From positions 5,518,001-5,582,000 of the forward strand of contig NC_080577.1 in the NCBI RefSeq assembly GCF_029962835.1: a DNA stretch of 64,000 nt, given 5' to 3'. The stretch comes from Magnolia sinica. Lineage: Eukaryota; Streptophyta; Magnoliopsida; Magnoliales; Magnoliaceae. The translations under genes were made by a program, and so were the position numbers. Under the pieces are notes generated by a model, which searched no databases, was not told the origin of the DNA, and saw only the letters and a program-made list of their open reading frames with translations. Every line of letters begins with the position of its first letter. The first letter of the stretch is position 1. This document shows, one piece after another, positions 1 through 11,394 of this stretch.

Positions 1-772
1 CTGAAGAAGCCTGGATCGTGCGTCCGGCTATCAGCACCAAGAGGATCCGCATTTCCCCACTCAGGCTTTCCAACATTTTGTGCATGGGCATTCAGCGAAG
101 CAATCATGTACTGACATGTGAAAGAAGAAAGGAGATCGATACAAAGCATGGTGTAGAAGAAATTATTTGAATAAATGAGAAGAAAAGGAGAAGATGGACA
201 AAAGAGTTCTTCAAAGCACAGGAACAGTAGATTAGTGGGCAAGAATCCAAATGTAGTCAAATCCTTGCATACCTTATCATACCACTGAAACTCTCCAGCT
301 TGCCGCAAGTGCCGCCATGCCCAGGATAGCTTTTCGGAAGGGCGAGAAGGATATATCAGTTCACCAGCAGGACCCATCCCGACTCGAATGGCCTACAAAA
401 TAAAGTAACAATCTCTGGTACAGGCTACATTCGGCTACATTTGAAATGGTTTACAACCCATGTATACACCTGAAATCCAGAATCTTATGAGTCAACCAAA
501 AACATCTTACTGTTATGACAACTCCAAGATACTCTCTGAAAGTGTCTCAAATATTCCTCATAAAATCCGAATAGGCTTGAATAGGAGATCAACCTCTAAG
601 AATGGGCACCTCATCGCATCCTAGGGATATGTATTCCTGGTTTCTTATTCCAAACCTATCTGAATGAGCCAGATCTGGTTCCTTGTCCATCTCTTCAAGC
701 ACCCATTGAGGAAGAGGGATCCTTTGACATAGGAAGTAGATAAAAGGGAGAGAAAAAAACTCAGTGCCAATA

Positions 773-1118
773 CATATTTTTTTTATTAAAGATGAAGCAA
801 TTTATTAGGTAGAGCCAAAAGCTAACCAAACTACACAGGAAAAGAAAAACCTACAACTAGAAAACAAAGAGAATCAGAAGAACAAAAAAACTAATAAACT
901 AAAACTAAAATACAACAGGAACAACAGCCCATGGGCTGGAAAACCTCTCAGGAAAAAAGGACCTTAAGGCACCCAATCCCTCAAGTACAACTTTACCCAA
1001 TCTAACACCCCTAATGAGGAAAGACTCTTGTTACAAAAGCAACGGTTATTCCTTTCTCTTCAAATAACCCACAGAGCAGCAAGAAGGGCTAATATCCAGT
1101 TCTTCCTACCGAGCTTCC
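773..1118 (-). mobile_element. LINE 3' fragment with target-site duplication (copy A)
   Basis: A short, 5'-truncated L1-type piece. The minus strand codes the C-terminal zinc-finger-like tail typical of plant L1 elements (WVIWRERNNRCF in the equivalent piece in copy B) and ends in an A-rich tract at the low-coordinate side. It is flanked by the direct repeat CTCAGTGCCAATA (760-772 and 1119-1131). The same insertion is in copies B and C. Copy D has the uninterrupted site near 28885. Confidence 0.8.
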
Positions 1119-1131
1119 CTCAGTGCCAATA

Positions 1132-2534
1132 TATCATACCGAAAGATTTCAAAAAAAAAAAAAAAAAAAAAAACCCACTGAAGAACAATCCATAACCCAT
1201 AAACAAAATTTGTTCTTTAGATGGATAAATAATGCGGACAAATGACCGATAACATCAAATGGAGAAAGAACTCAAGGAATCATAGTCCAATAAACAATCT
1301 GAACTCATATGATTGAGGAAATCAATAAAGCACCAAAAGGTACAACATAAAAACAATGACAACATTAGTGCATGTTTGTGTTGTTGCGACTCAAAAAGGC
1401 ACTAAAATTCCACAACAGGGCCTCACAAGTCATAACCAAAACCCCAGCTCCAAGTCACCAGGTCTCTTGTCGCTTGCAGCTGCAGGTACCTTTTAAGTTA
1501 GATTAAAAACAGAAAATATCAGATTCTTGTCTTGCACAAAAAGACGAGACCTAAAACCTCAAGCTACCAAAGATTTTTTCACTTCTAATCTCTTTTATTC
1601 AATAAACCCTATGACAGATGATATGGTGTCCCAAGGGAGCACCAAAGAACATTTACATGACAGAACAAATAGAACTCTCTCAACTCTGACGACTTGGAAA
1701 AAAAATATAAAGAAGGAAACAGCAAAACTCTAAAGATAACAATCGCAGGTGATAGGGACCCAAGAACATCACAAAAATTATCACAAAGAAAGGCAAGGAG
1801 TAAACAAAAAACAACACTAAAATGACAAAATAAATCAATGAGCACCATACGGACTCAAGCAAACATTGCGAACATGCAAAGTAGCGAAGAAAGCAATTCC
1901 ACAATGAAACAACTCAAAACCACTTACTCACATTGGTACAACGTGAAGTGATAAAAATGGTGGAGAAAAAAAAATGGTGTTAGTAGGTAGAGGGGGATTT
2001 TAGCAGACTATTATAGCATGGATGGGTTGGAGATCAAAACCTGAAACATTATGATGGAAAAGGTTGCAGCTCACTTGATGGAAGATATTGCCATGGAGAC
2101 AATAATGAAGGTTGCAAGTGGCAAAGGCTGGCTACATGTGCAGTTCAAAAAGAACCTGTGGGAGGCACAGAAAGAACTCCCTAGAGATGCATATCCCACA
2201 GGATCTCTGTTTGTCATGTTATTTTGCAAGGTTCACCAATAAGCAATTTTGAATTTTTTCCAAGCATGGTTTTGGAAGACCTAGAGGCTTTTATTGAGTT
2301 CAGTTCTATGGTAGGATGGTAGAGTGATACTGTGAACTCAAGAGAAAATTGTGTTCCTATTAAAAGGCTTATGCATAATGAAGAAATGGGTATGGCTCCA
2401 TCGCCTTCAATTCTAATGCTGGACTGTAGAGCTTCTAATATTATCAGGGAAATTTGGGACAATTCACTAGAACAAATGAGGCATCAAACACCTATAATTT
2501 ATTTTGAAATGAATAAAAGTTAATTTTTTAAAAG
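1132..2534. other. Intron 1 of copy A, part next to exon 2
   Basis: Intron sequence homologous to about 9869-11394 in copy B and 28890-30270 in copy D. No exon, RNA gene or convincing ORF is seen. Relative to B, 134 bases are missing here between two GACCT repeats (the join is at 1548-1552). Confidence 0.7.
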
Positions 2535-3133
2535 ATGATTTAAAAAAATAAAAAATAAAAAAAGAAATATTCTTAAACCACAAAAAAGAAAAAAAACAAA
2601 CAAACAACAACAAAACAAAACAAAACACAAGAAGCAAAGAGAATAACAAAAGAAAATTAGCAAAGAAAAAAACAAAACAAAACTATACAACAGCCAGCCC
2701 CACCACTGGCCAACCCCAAGAAAACCCCCCAACAACTCAAGGCACCCAATCCTGAACAAAGGACTTCGTTGTACACTCCGGCAACAGATGCTCTCATATT
2801 CCAGAAGCAACGATTATTTCCCTCAAGCCAAATAGACCAAAGAACAAAAGAAAAATGATGTGCCACTTCTTCCTGCCTAAGAGACCTCATCTTCCGCATG
2901 CCACAATCGGAAAAGACCTTTAACAAACGTTGGCATCACTTAGGAACTCCCAGCCATCTGAAACACACAACTCCAAATCTCCAAGGAAAAACAACAATGG
3001 ATGAAGAGATAATTAACGAATTCTTCAACTTGGAGACAGAGACTGCAGGCATTGGGCAAAACCATACCCCTTTCCTGAAGGTTATCTATGGTGAGAACAC
3101 GGGTGTTCCCAGCAAATCAGGTGAAGGCTGCAA

Positions 3134-3186
3134 GTAAGTGTGTGTGTGCGTGTGCGCGTGCACGCGCGTGTGCATGTGTGCGGGGG
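3134..3186. repeat. GT/GC dinucleotide tract (with 11987-12036 in copy B)
   Basis: A mixed (GT)n/(GC)n microsatellite within the LINE 3' half. The paralogous tract in copy B differs in length and pattern, as expected for slippage since duplication. Confidence 0.8.
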
Positions 3187-3987
3187 GGTTGATCAAATGA
3201 AATGAGATGTTGATAACAAGGGACTGAAAAGGGTCCTGAGCTCTCCAGATTCTTAGTAGGAACATCTTCCTCTCCAGAAGAAGGGAATAAACCCTACAAT
3301 CAAGAAAGGAGAGATGTGAGATCCAGGAATTCCTCATCGAAAAGATTCCTCCAAAGCAAAAGGACCCAAATACCGTCTTCTCCAGTCCCCAAGAAACAAT
3401 CTGCCACCAAAATATCCTTTACAGAGCTTAGGGAAGCTAAAAGCATGAAGGAAGACCCAAGGGAAGAGGTCCCACACCAGGGGTCCTCCCAAAATCCGAT
3501 TCGTTCACTATTACCTAGAGCAAACCTGAGTTCTGAAAAGACTTTTAGGGCCAATTTAACAATTCCTTTCCACAAAAAAGAAGACCGATAGAGAGAGAGG
3601 AAGGTTTTGTCTCCCAACCACCTGGGGTTGGACCATATTTTGCTGTAATAACAGACCTCCATAAGTTGGAATTCTCCAAAGCAAACTCCAGAGCCATTTA
3701 CCTAAGAAAGCCTCATTGACCAAATCAAGACACCTTATCCCAACCCCTCCCTCCACATAGGGGGAGCAAACCTCCTAATAGTTTGCTAAGGGAAACTTTT
3801 TAGAGGAGGAGCCCCCTTGCCACAAAAAGTCTCTCCAAAAGTTTATCCATACAATCAATGACCGACTCAGGGCAAGGGAACAAAGACATATAATATTAGG
3901 GCAGGTTCAAGAGCGAGGCCTTAATGAGAGTAATCCTGCCTCCTAGAGAAAGTAACTTGCTCTTCCAAGGAAAAACTTGATGCAGGA

Positions 3988-4420
3988 TGGCCACGAGGTG
4001 GGACCCATTGTGGGACTATGCGATTCGGGGACCTGTGCAATGCGGGGGTTGCCCACGGGGAGGACTCACCTAGGTTTGCATGAGAGAGCCGGAATATATG
4101 GATAAATTGGTGCTCCCCCAACAACTCTGAAGCTTTTGGTGCATTAGCCAGTTGTCTGCCATCAAAGTGCTATCAGAGCGGGAGCCCAGGGATCAAGTCT
4201 CCTCACCGGTGTGAGTGGATGATGCGGGAGCATCTTGGTGTGACTTGCCACGAGGTGGGACCCATTGTGGAACCATGCGATTCGAGGAACCGTGCAACGC
4301 ATGGGTTGCCACGGGGAGGACTCGCCTAGATTTGCCTCAGAGAGCCTTAATATTGGGATAAATTGGTGCTCCCCCAATAGCTCTGGAGCTTTTGGTGTGT
4401 TGGCCGGTTGTCGGCTATCA
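3988..4420 (+). mobile_element. TRIM (miniature LTR retroelement) inside the LINE, copy A
   Basis: Two direct repeats of about 175 bases (3988-4164 and 4245-4420), each starting near (T)TGGCCACGAGG and ending in TATCA/CATCA, flank an internal part of only 80 bases. The internal part opens with TGCTATCAGAGC at 4168, one base off the usual primer-binding site for initiator-methionine tRNA (TGGTATCAGAGC). No coding capacity: the structure of a TRIM. The repeats differ at more than ten positions, so it is not recent. It interrupts the LINE reading direction. No clear target duplication was found. Confidence 0.7.
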
Positions 4421-6339
4421 AAGCCTTTCTTTCCATATGCTCTATGATTTTGTCCCACAGGTGCAAGGTTGGTTTTCCCACACAAAGAAGGTAGCCTAAA
4501 TACATGGTAGGAAGAGAACCAACACCACAAGCAAAGGACTTTGTCAGAGAAACAGTGACATCTCTAAACAAATTGATTCTGAAGAATTCACTTTTTGCAA
4601 TGTTAACCTTCAGACCTGAAACAACTTGGAACCACCCTATAGTCATATTAAAAAATAAAAATAAAACAAATCAACCATATAATCCTTGGCCTCACTCAAA
4701 ATAAAAAGAAGCAAGGAATCATCTACAAACTGAAGGTAATTGATACACTGGAGGAAATTTTCAACCTTAAAACCTTGGAAAAGACCCGCCTCTTGGCTCT
4801 TGGAAAGCATGTGGCTGAGAGCCTCCACAACGAAAACAAATAGAAAAGGAGATAAAGGGTCCCCATGTCTAAGGCCTCGGGAAGCTCTAAAGAAAACAAA
4901 AGAGACCCATTGATTAAAACAAAGAACTTTGTAAAAGAAACACATAAATAAATCAAACCCTTCCATTTAGCCCCAAGACCCATCCGAACCATCATGTTAT
5001 CCAAAAAAGACCGTTCCACATGGTCATAAGCCTTTTCCTCCACCTTACACATAATGGAACAAGAGTCACGGTATTCGTGTGCAATCAGCACGCTATCTAG
5101 AATCTCTCATGAAAACAAAAGCACCATGAAAAAGGGGAGATGATATCGGAAGAGCATTCCTCAGTCTTTGACATAGGACCTTTGCCAGGATCCTGTAAGG
5201 ACTATTGATTAAGCTTGTAGGTCTTAAGTCTTTAAGATTCTCAGTACCCTCCAGTTTTGGAATTAAGGCAATAAAGTATAGCCCATTTCAGAAGGCAAAC
5301 GGCTAAAAAGGAAGAAATCTTCAACCAAACCCATCAGATCATCCTTCAACGAACCGCTAAGATGAGAAACTCTTTATTGTTTCAACATTAGATTTTATTT
5401 TTACTTCTAAACAACAAAGAAAATTACAAGAAAGAACAACCATACTACACTCTGGCAAAGTAAGGCAACATGCACTCAATCCAAGCCGTCCAAACAGCAG
5501 ACTCAATGTCCATGATGGGGAGTAGCCCAAAATTTCATCCTGATCGGATTCTTCTAACCATCAGTTAAGTGACTATTAAACAGATATCAGAAAGAACAAA
5601 ATTTTCAAGTTTCAAAATTCAATGGGCAAACAACCATCAATTGTGCAATTAGAATTGTTCGTGCCTGTGCTATGCGCCGTCCATGGTGGGGCCCACATTT
5701 TGGACGGTAAAGACAACTTCCACAACATAATAATTCAAGAAAGCAATAAACACAACAAGAACCAGAATTCCAAGCAAGAAATCAGGAGAATGTTCGAATA
5801 CTTACAAGCAGGGATCGCCGCACCACACTCCACACCGATGGAAAGCCATGATCGCGAGCACCTTTAGCCCAAACCGCTGCGCCAATTGAACGATGTCCAA
5901 ATACCCGGCCCAATCATAAACTCCGGGAGCATCTCTTTCAACAATCCCCCACCGGACCTCGACTACGATGCCCTCCACGCCAGAAAACGCCAATGCTCTC
6001 AACGAAAATATTATCATTTGGCGCTGAGTCACCAGCCATGACGAGCTGTAGGTGTCAGGCGGAAGGGTCACGAAGACGGCAATCGCCTTGCGGGAGGAGT
6101 GAGGCTGCAGTTGGAAGTCGTGCATGAACTAGTTGGGAAAACCATTAATGGAAGGATCGGAGCCATCCGAACCGGAGGAGGGCTTGGAATAGTAAGATGC
6201 GGGAAGAGAAGCTGGGTCCCTAGTGGAGGGAGGGAATGGTCGTGACTCGGACGAGTCGGACTGGGTCGGAGCGAGTCGTTCGGGTGTAGGGAATCGCGAT
6301 GCTACATGGAGGGGGAGAGCAAATCGACATTGCATTAGA

Positions 6340-6403
6340 GAGAGAGAGAGAGAGATCCTTGGAATCTTGGATTTTTGGAAATCGGGCTTGGTGAGAAAGA
6401 GAG

Positions 6404-6448
<45 letters not shown>
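6340..6448. repeat. GA microsatellite at the start codon of copy A
   Basis: Two (GA)n runs (about 6340-6354 and 6401-6447) lie directly upstream of the amylase ATG, as CT repeats in the 5' leader on the gene strand. Copy B has one long run at 15163-15213. Copy D has no such tract at the same place. Confidence 0.9.
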
Positions 6449-6451
<3 letters not shown>

Positions 6452-6566
6452 TTTTGAAGAGGAAATGGGAGGGAGATGAAATCAGTGGAAATGGGAAAAG
6501 GATAAGAATACCCATTGTAGTATATGATTTTACGCCACTAGCTAGCTGGACAGGGAAAAATAAGAG

Positions 6567-7060
6567 GGAAGAGGATTGCGTCCTACCCTTGCCAGGAGAG
6601 ACTCGGTCTTGGCAGGGGCTTTGTGGGACCCACCGTGATGTATTTGTTTTATCCACACTGTCCATCCATTTTAACGGATTGTATTGAGGCATGATCCCAA
6701 AAAGGAGGCAGATCCAAGGCTCAAGTGGGCCACATCATAGGAAGTTGTGTTGATCTTGACGCCACCGTTGAAACCTTCCTAGGGCCCACCGTGATGCTTA
6801 TTTGTCATCCAACCTGTTCACAAGGTCACGTAGACCTGGATGAAGGGAAAATACAAATATCAGCTTATTCTATAACTTATATGCCCTTCAAGCGTTCAAT
6901 CCTCACTCTTTCACTCTTTCCAATAGTGAAGGATTTGCCTCCATTTTTGTCTCATATGTTAAAATGGAGGGACAACGTGGATAAAACATATACATTATGT
7001 TGCTAGGTCCCACGGAACCCATGCTAGTACCGATGCATCCCAAGATAAGAACCGGAATCC
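6567..7060. mobile_element. Palindromic Mutator-like MITE upstream of copy A
   Basis: Member of the palindromic family that recurs across the window. The left end GGAAGAGGATTGCGTCC resembles the better-preserved terminus GGAAGCGGATTG at 35853. The core has GGGACCCACCGTGATG, a hairpin half TTTATCCACACTGTCCATCC, and the matching opposite arm near 6960-7010. The right end is worn, so the boundary is approximate. No coding capacity. Confidence 0.7.
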
Positions 7061-8034
7061 TCGTAAAGACTGGGTTGGGAGGTTGTAAATATAATTAAAA
7101 TGAAATTCATTTTTCAATTATACTCTAATTTAAATGGAATCTAAAGTTATATTTGAGTTGGAGTAAAGAGCAGGAAATGGAATGCTTTTGAACTCTTCAA
7201 TGTTGATAAGAACATGTGTAATATCTCAAATCAACTTTAATATTTCAAATTAGTATTTATATATGATATTTGAGAAAATGACTATGATAAGCCCATTGAA
7301 ATATAGACTTTGGCCAAAGATGAGAAAATTCCAAACCGTGGGTAGGATGCATATGCAAGGATCACAAGCAACTTGCCAACAATTTTTACCGTTCATTCAG
7401 TTGGCCAACTCTTGGACAGTTTAGATCATTCCATCTGTGTGATTTTAGTGATGTAGGTGATAATTTGATTGTTTTGAAGCATCATCAATGTGCTAAGTGT
7501 ACGGTGAATTAGGAGCATAGCGACACTTAAAAAAGCATTTTACACCAATTACTCTTAAATCTCTACTCTTTCTTAGGATTTTAAATCAGCCTCATTTACT
7601 CTCTATTCTAGTTACCACCATTTACTTCCATTTAAATATTAGGCATTGAAATCCCTTAACGGGCGCAAAAGCAATCTCAGAGTGAATCAAACACATAATA
7701 AAAAATAAAAAAGATAAGCAAACAGAGAATACATAGATTTTTGGATGAACCATCTAAATCGGAGGCTTCAAAGTAGATTGGCTTGGATCATAGCACAGTG
7801 GGGCAGGAGGGGCAATAGGTGGGCCACCTTCTTGCGGCAAACGTGAAAAACAAAAATATAGGAAAGAAAGAAACCTCAACCTCTGCTTGCATTTTACACG
7901 CGAGTCTGAGTCTGTAACTGTCGAAAATCTCACTATAGAATTGTATTGAAATGGAATTTCAGATGATTTCTCAGTGCTGTTACAAAAAATACACAGCTCA
8001 TGTTACAGTGTATAGACAAGAGACGGAAGGCATT
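7061..8034. other. 3' flank of copy B
   Basis: Near-identical to 15826-16791. The 300 bases next to the stop codon also match the flank of copy D (22060-22341), so they are probably the old 3' UTR. About 100 bases near 7640-7740 resemble part of the LTR remnant at 19010-19090 (GGCATTGAAACCCCTTAAC-like). No other gene is seen. Confidence 0.6.
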
Positions 8035-9505
8035 TCAGTAATATGCAAAATCTATTACCACTTCATATGTTTGCACTTCCTCAACTCCTAACACAGCATC
8101 TGAAGATCGGCATGAGTCCCTCCCTCCCAAACCTAACTTGGCCTGAAAAGTGTTGGCGTCTGACATCCACTTAACAAACCGAACAAAGCAGCTCCAATTA
8201 TCAAGCTCAAATATGTTTTATCCATCCTCACAAAGTTGAAAGAGAGAGACTTCTTGGGCATTCCATCCATGTAAAGCTTCGAGTTCTTCACAACCTGCTC
8301 CAACGATATATCACCATACCACCTTGTGGAGTTCTCACCCATGAGCGGTATCTCACTATTCCTAGTGGCAAACATAACTTGTCTGACAAACACTTCGGGT
8401 GTGCTGCTCCAGTCAATCTTTATCTCATCTTTGTCTCAGAGGTCGAAGCATTTGCAGCACAACATCATGTTGTACATGCCGAGCATGCAGGCAATCAGGA
8501 GGTAGCCATGATTGATCAATGTATTGTTACAGCCAGCTGTTAATTTAAACAGATGAGAGCGTGTAGTGTAGTGCCAGTGAATGGCAGCCACTTTTACGGA
8601 AATCTTAACACCAGTACCCAAGAAGATGGTCGCTGCAGCCATGGAGAGCCTCTCCCCATGTTGAAGCAGCATCCCAGAATACCACTTGATAAAGAACTGA
8701 CCATAGGGTGTGTTCCAAGTACCATCATCACTTCTGAAGAAGCCTGGATCATGTGTCCGGCAATCAGCACCAAGAGGATCCACATTTCCCTTCTCAGGCT
8801 TCCCAACATTTTGTACATGGGCATTCAGCGAAGCAATCATGTACTGACATGTGAAAGAAGAAAGGAGATCGATACAAAGCGTTGTGTAGAAGAAATGATT
8901 TGAATAAATGAGAAGAAAAGGAGAAGATGGACAAAAGAGTTCTTCAAAGCACAGGAACAGTAGATTAGTGGGCAGGAATCCAAATGCAGTCAAATCCTTG
9001 CATACCTTATCATAGCATTGAAACTCTCCAGCTTGCCGCAAGTGCCGCCGTGCCCAGGATAGCTTTTCGGAAGGGCGAGAAGGATATCTCAGTTCACCAG
9101 CAGGACCCATCCCAACTTGAATGCCCTATAAAATAAAGTAACAATCTCTGGTACAGGCTACATTCGGCTACATTTGAAATGGTTTACTACCCATGTATAC
9201 ACCTGAAATCCAGAATCTTATGAGTCAACCAAAAACATCATACTGTTATGACAACTCCAAGATACTCTTTGAAAGTGTCTCAAATATTCCTCATAAAATC
9301 CGAATAGGCTTGAATAGGAGATCAACCTCTAAGAATGGGCACCTCATCACATCCCAGGGATATGTATTCCTGGTTTCTTATTCCAAACCTATCTGAATGA
9401 GCCAGATCTGGTTCCTTGCCCATCTCTTCAAGCACCCATTGAGGAAGAGAGATCCTTTGACATAGGAAGTAGATAAAAGGGAGAGAAAAAAACTCAGTGC
9501 CAATA

Positions 9506-9855
9506 CATCTTTTTTTATTAAAGATGGAGCAATTTATTAGGCAGAGCGAAAAGCAAACCAAACTACACAGGAAAAGAAAAACCGACAACTAGAAAACAAA
9601 GAGAATCAGAAGAATAAAAAAAAAAAACTAAAAATCTAAAACTAAAATACAACAGGAACAACAGCCCATGGGCTGGAAAACCTCTCAAGAAAAAAGGACC
9701 TTAAGGCACCCAATCCCTCAAGTACAACTTTACCCAATCTAACACCCCTAATGAGGAAAGAATCTTGTTACAAAAGCAACGGTTATTCCTTTCTCTCCAA
9801 ATAACCCACAGAGCAGCAAGAAGGGCTAATCTCCAGTTCTTCCTACTGAGCTTCC
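9506..9855 (-). mobile_element. LINE 3' fragment with target-site duplication (copy B)
   Basis: Same insertion as at 773-1118, carried by the second repeat unit. The flanking direct repeats are at 9493-9505 and about 9856-9868 (the right copy has lost agreement at two bases). The minus-strand peptide includes ALWVIWRERNNRCFCNK, typical of the L1 C terminus. Confidence 0.8.
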
Positions 9856-9868
9856 CTAAGTGCCAATA

Positions 9869-11394
9869 TATCATACCGAAAGAATTCAAAAAAAAACCAC
9901 TGAAGAACAATCCATAACCCATAAACAACACTTGTGCTTTAGATGGATAAATAAAGCGGACAAAAGACCAACAACATCAAATGGAGAAAGAACTCAAGGA
10001 ATCATAATCCAATAAACAATCTGAACTCATATGATTGAGGAAATCAATAAAGCACCAAAAGGTACAACATAAAAACAATAACAACTTTAGTGCATGTTTG
10101 TGTTGTTGCGACTCAAAAAGGCACTAAAATTCCACAACAGGGCCTCACAGGTCACAACCAGAACCCCAGCTCCAAGTCACCAGGTCTCTTGTCACTTGCA
10201 GCTGCAGGTACCTTTTAAGTCAGATTAAAAACAGAAAATATCAGATTCTTGTCTTGCACAAAAAGACGAGACCTGGTGATGCCGAGCCACAGGCACCAAA
10301 TAGTCAGGCCTTGTTTGATTCCAAAAGGATTTTGAGATACAACTACATACAAAGGACCTTGGGACAAAATTAAAATGTGTTTTAAACATGGGGGCCAATA
10401 AAATGACCTAAAACCTCAAGCTACCAAAGATTTTTTCACTTCTAATCTCTTTTATTCAATAAACCCAATGACCGATGATATGGTGTCCTAAAGGAGCACT
10501 AAAGAACATTTACATGACAGAACAAATAGAATTCTCTCAACTCTGACAGCTTGGAAAAAAATATAAAGAAGGAAACAGCAAAACTCTAAAGATAACAACC
10601 ACATGCGATAGAGACCCAAGAACATCACAAAAATTACCACAAAGAAGGGCAAGGAGTAAAAAAAAAACAACACTAAAATGACAAAATAAATCAATGAGCA
10701 CCATAAGGACTCAAGCAAACATTGTGAACATTCAAAGTAGCGAAGAAAGCAATTCCACAATGAAACAACTCAAAACCACTTGCTCACATTGGTACAACAT
10801 GAAGTGATAAAAATGGTCGATAAAAAAAAAAAATGGTGTTAGTAGGTAGAGGGGGATTTTATTAGACTATTATAGCATGGATGGGTTGGAGATCAAAACC
10901 TGAAACATTATGATGGAAAAGGTTGCAGCTCACTTGATGGAAGATATCACCATGGAGACAATAATGAAGGTTGCATGTGGCAAAGGCTGGCTACATGTGC
11001 AGTTCAAAAAGAACCTGTGGGAGGCACAGAAAGAACTCCCTAGAGATGCATATCCCACAGGATCTCTGTTTGTCATGTTATTTTGCAAGGTTCACCAATA
11101 AGAGATTTTGAATTTTTTCCAAGCATGGTTTTGGAAGACCTAGGGGCTTTTATTGAGTTCAGTTCTATGGTAGGATGGTAGAGTGATACTATGAACTTAA
11201 GAGAAAATTGTGTTCCTATTAAAAGGCTTATGCATAATGAAGAAATGGGTATGGCTCCATCGCCTTCAATTCTAATGCTGGACTGTAGAGCTTCTAATAT
11301 TATCAGGGAAATTTGGGACAATTCACTAGAACAAATGAGGCATCAAACACCTATAATTTATTTTGAAATGAATAAAAGTCGATTTTTTAAAAGG
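9869..11394. other. Intron 1 of copy B, part next to exon 2
   Basis: Counterpart of 1132-2534. It keeps the segment between the GACCT repeats at 10271-10275 and 10405-10409 that copy A lacks. Copy D keeps most of it but not an inner piece of about 70 bases. Nothing coding is seen. Confidence 0.7.

Larger units (their letters stand above)
2535..5385 (-). mobile_element. L1-type LINE, decayed, in intron 1 of copy A
   Basis: A non-LTR retrotransposon with an A-rich 3' end at about 2540. Minus-strand pieces show the reverse transcriptase block GLRHGDPLSPFLF followed by FVDDS (5.1-4.7 kb), SGLKVNIAKSEF and YLGYLLCVGKPTLHLWDKIIE (4.65-4.45 kb), GGVGIRCLDLVNEAFLGKW (3.75 kb) and WSIWLEGNNRCF near the C terminus (2.85 kb). 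Endonuclease sequence is not visible, so it is 5'-truncated, and the frames are broken many times. A TRIM splits it at 3988-4420. Copy D has no LINE at the equivalent place, so the insertion is younger than the split from D. End coordinates are approximate. Confidence 0.85.
1..6335 (-). pseudogene. Beta-amylase pseudogene, copy A (cut by window edge)
   Basis: Copy of a plastid-type (BAM1/BAM3-like) beta-amylase, an enzyme family that releases maltose from starch. Exon 1 is 5806-6335 (ATG at 6335), exon 2 is 511-721, exon 3 is 273-392, and exon 4 starts at 110 and leaves the window. Donors and acceptors fit GT-AG. Visible motifs are [41 protein letters not shown], and GPAGELRYPS with the catalytic acid Glu. 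Exon 1 has an in-frame TAG after GFPN, followed by an ATG. Exon 2 has two TGA codons (one in PILRG*SPIQ, one in FMRN[I]*DTF). The family's flexible-loop signature GGNVGD reads GVWCGD here. The about 5.1-kb first intron carries LINE and TRIM insertions. This is not a working amylase unless every stop is bypassed. The paralog class (BAM1 or BAM3) is uncertain. Confidence 0.85.

Noticed and set aside
6223-6687. 154-codon frame through the GA repeat
   Set aside because: The peptide is mostly RERERE from the microsatellite and is antisense to amylase exon 1.
8553-8903. Plus-strand frame of 116 codons (and its paralogs at 17397 and 28060)
   Set aside because: Shadow of amylase exon 4 on the opposite strand; the conserved motifs read on the minus strand.
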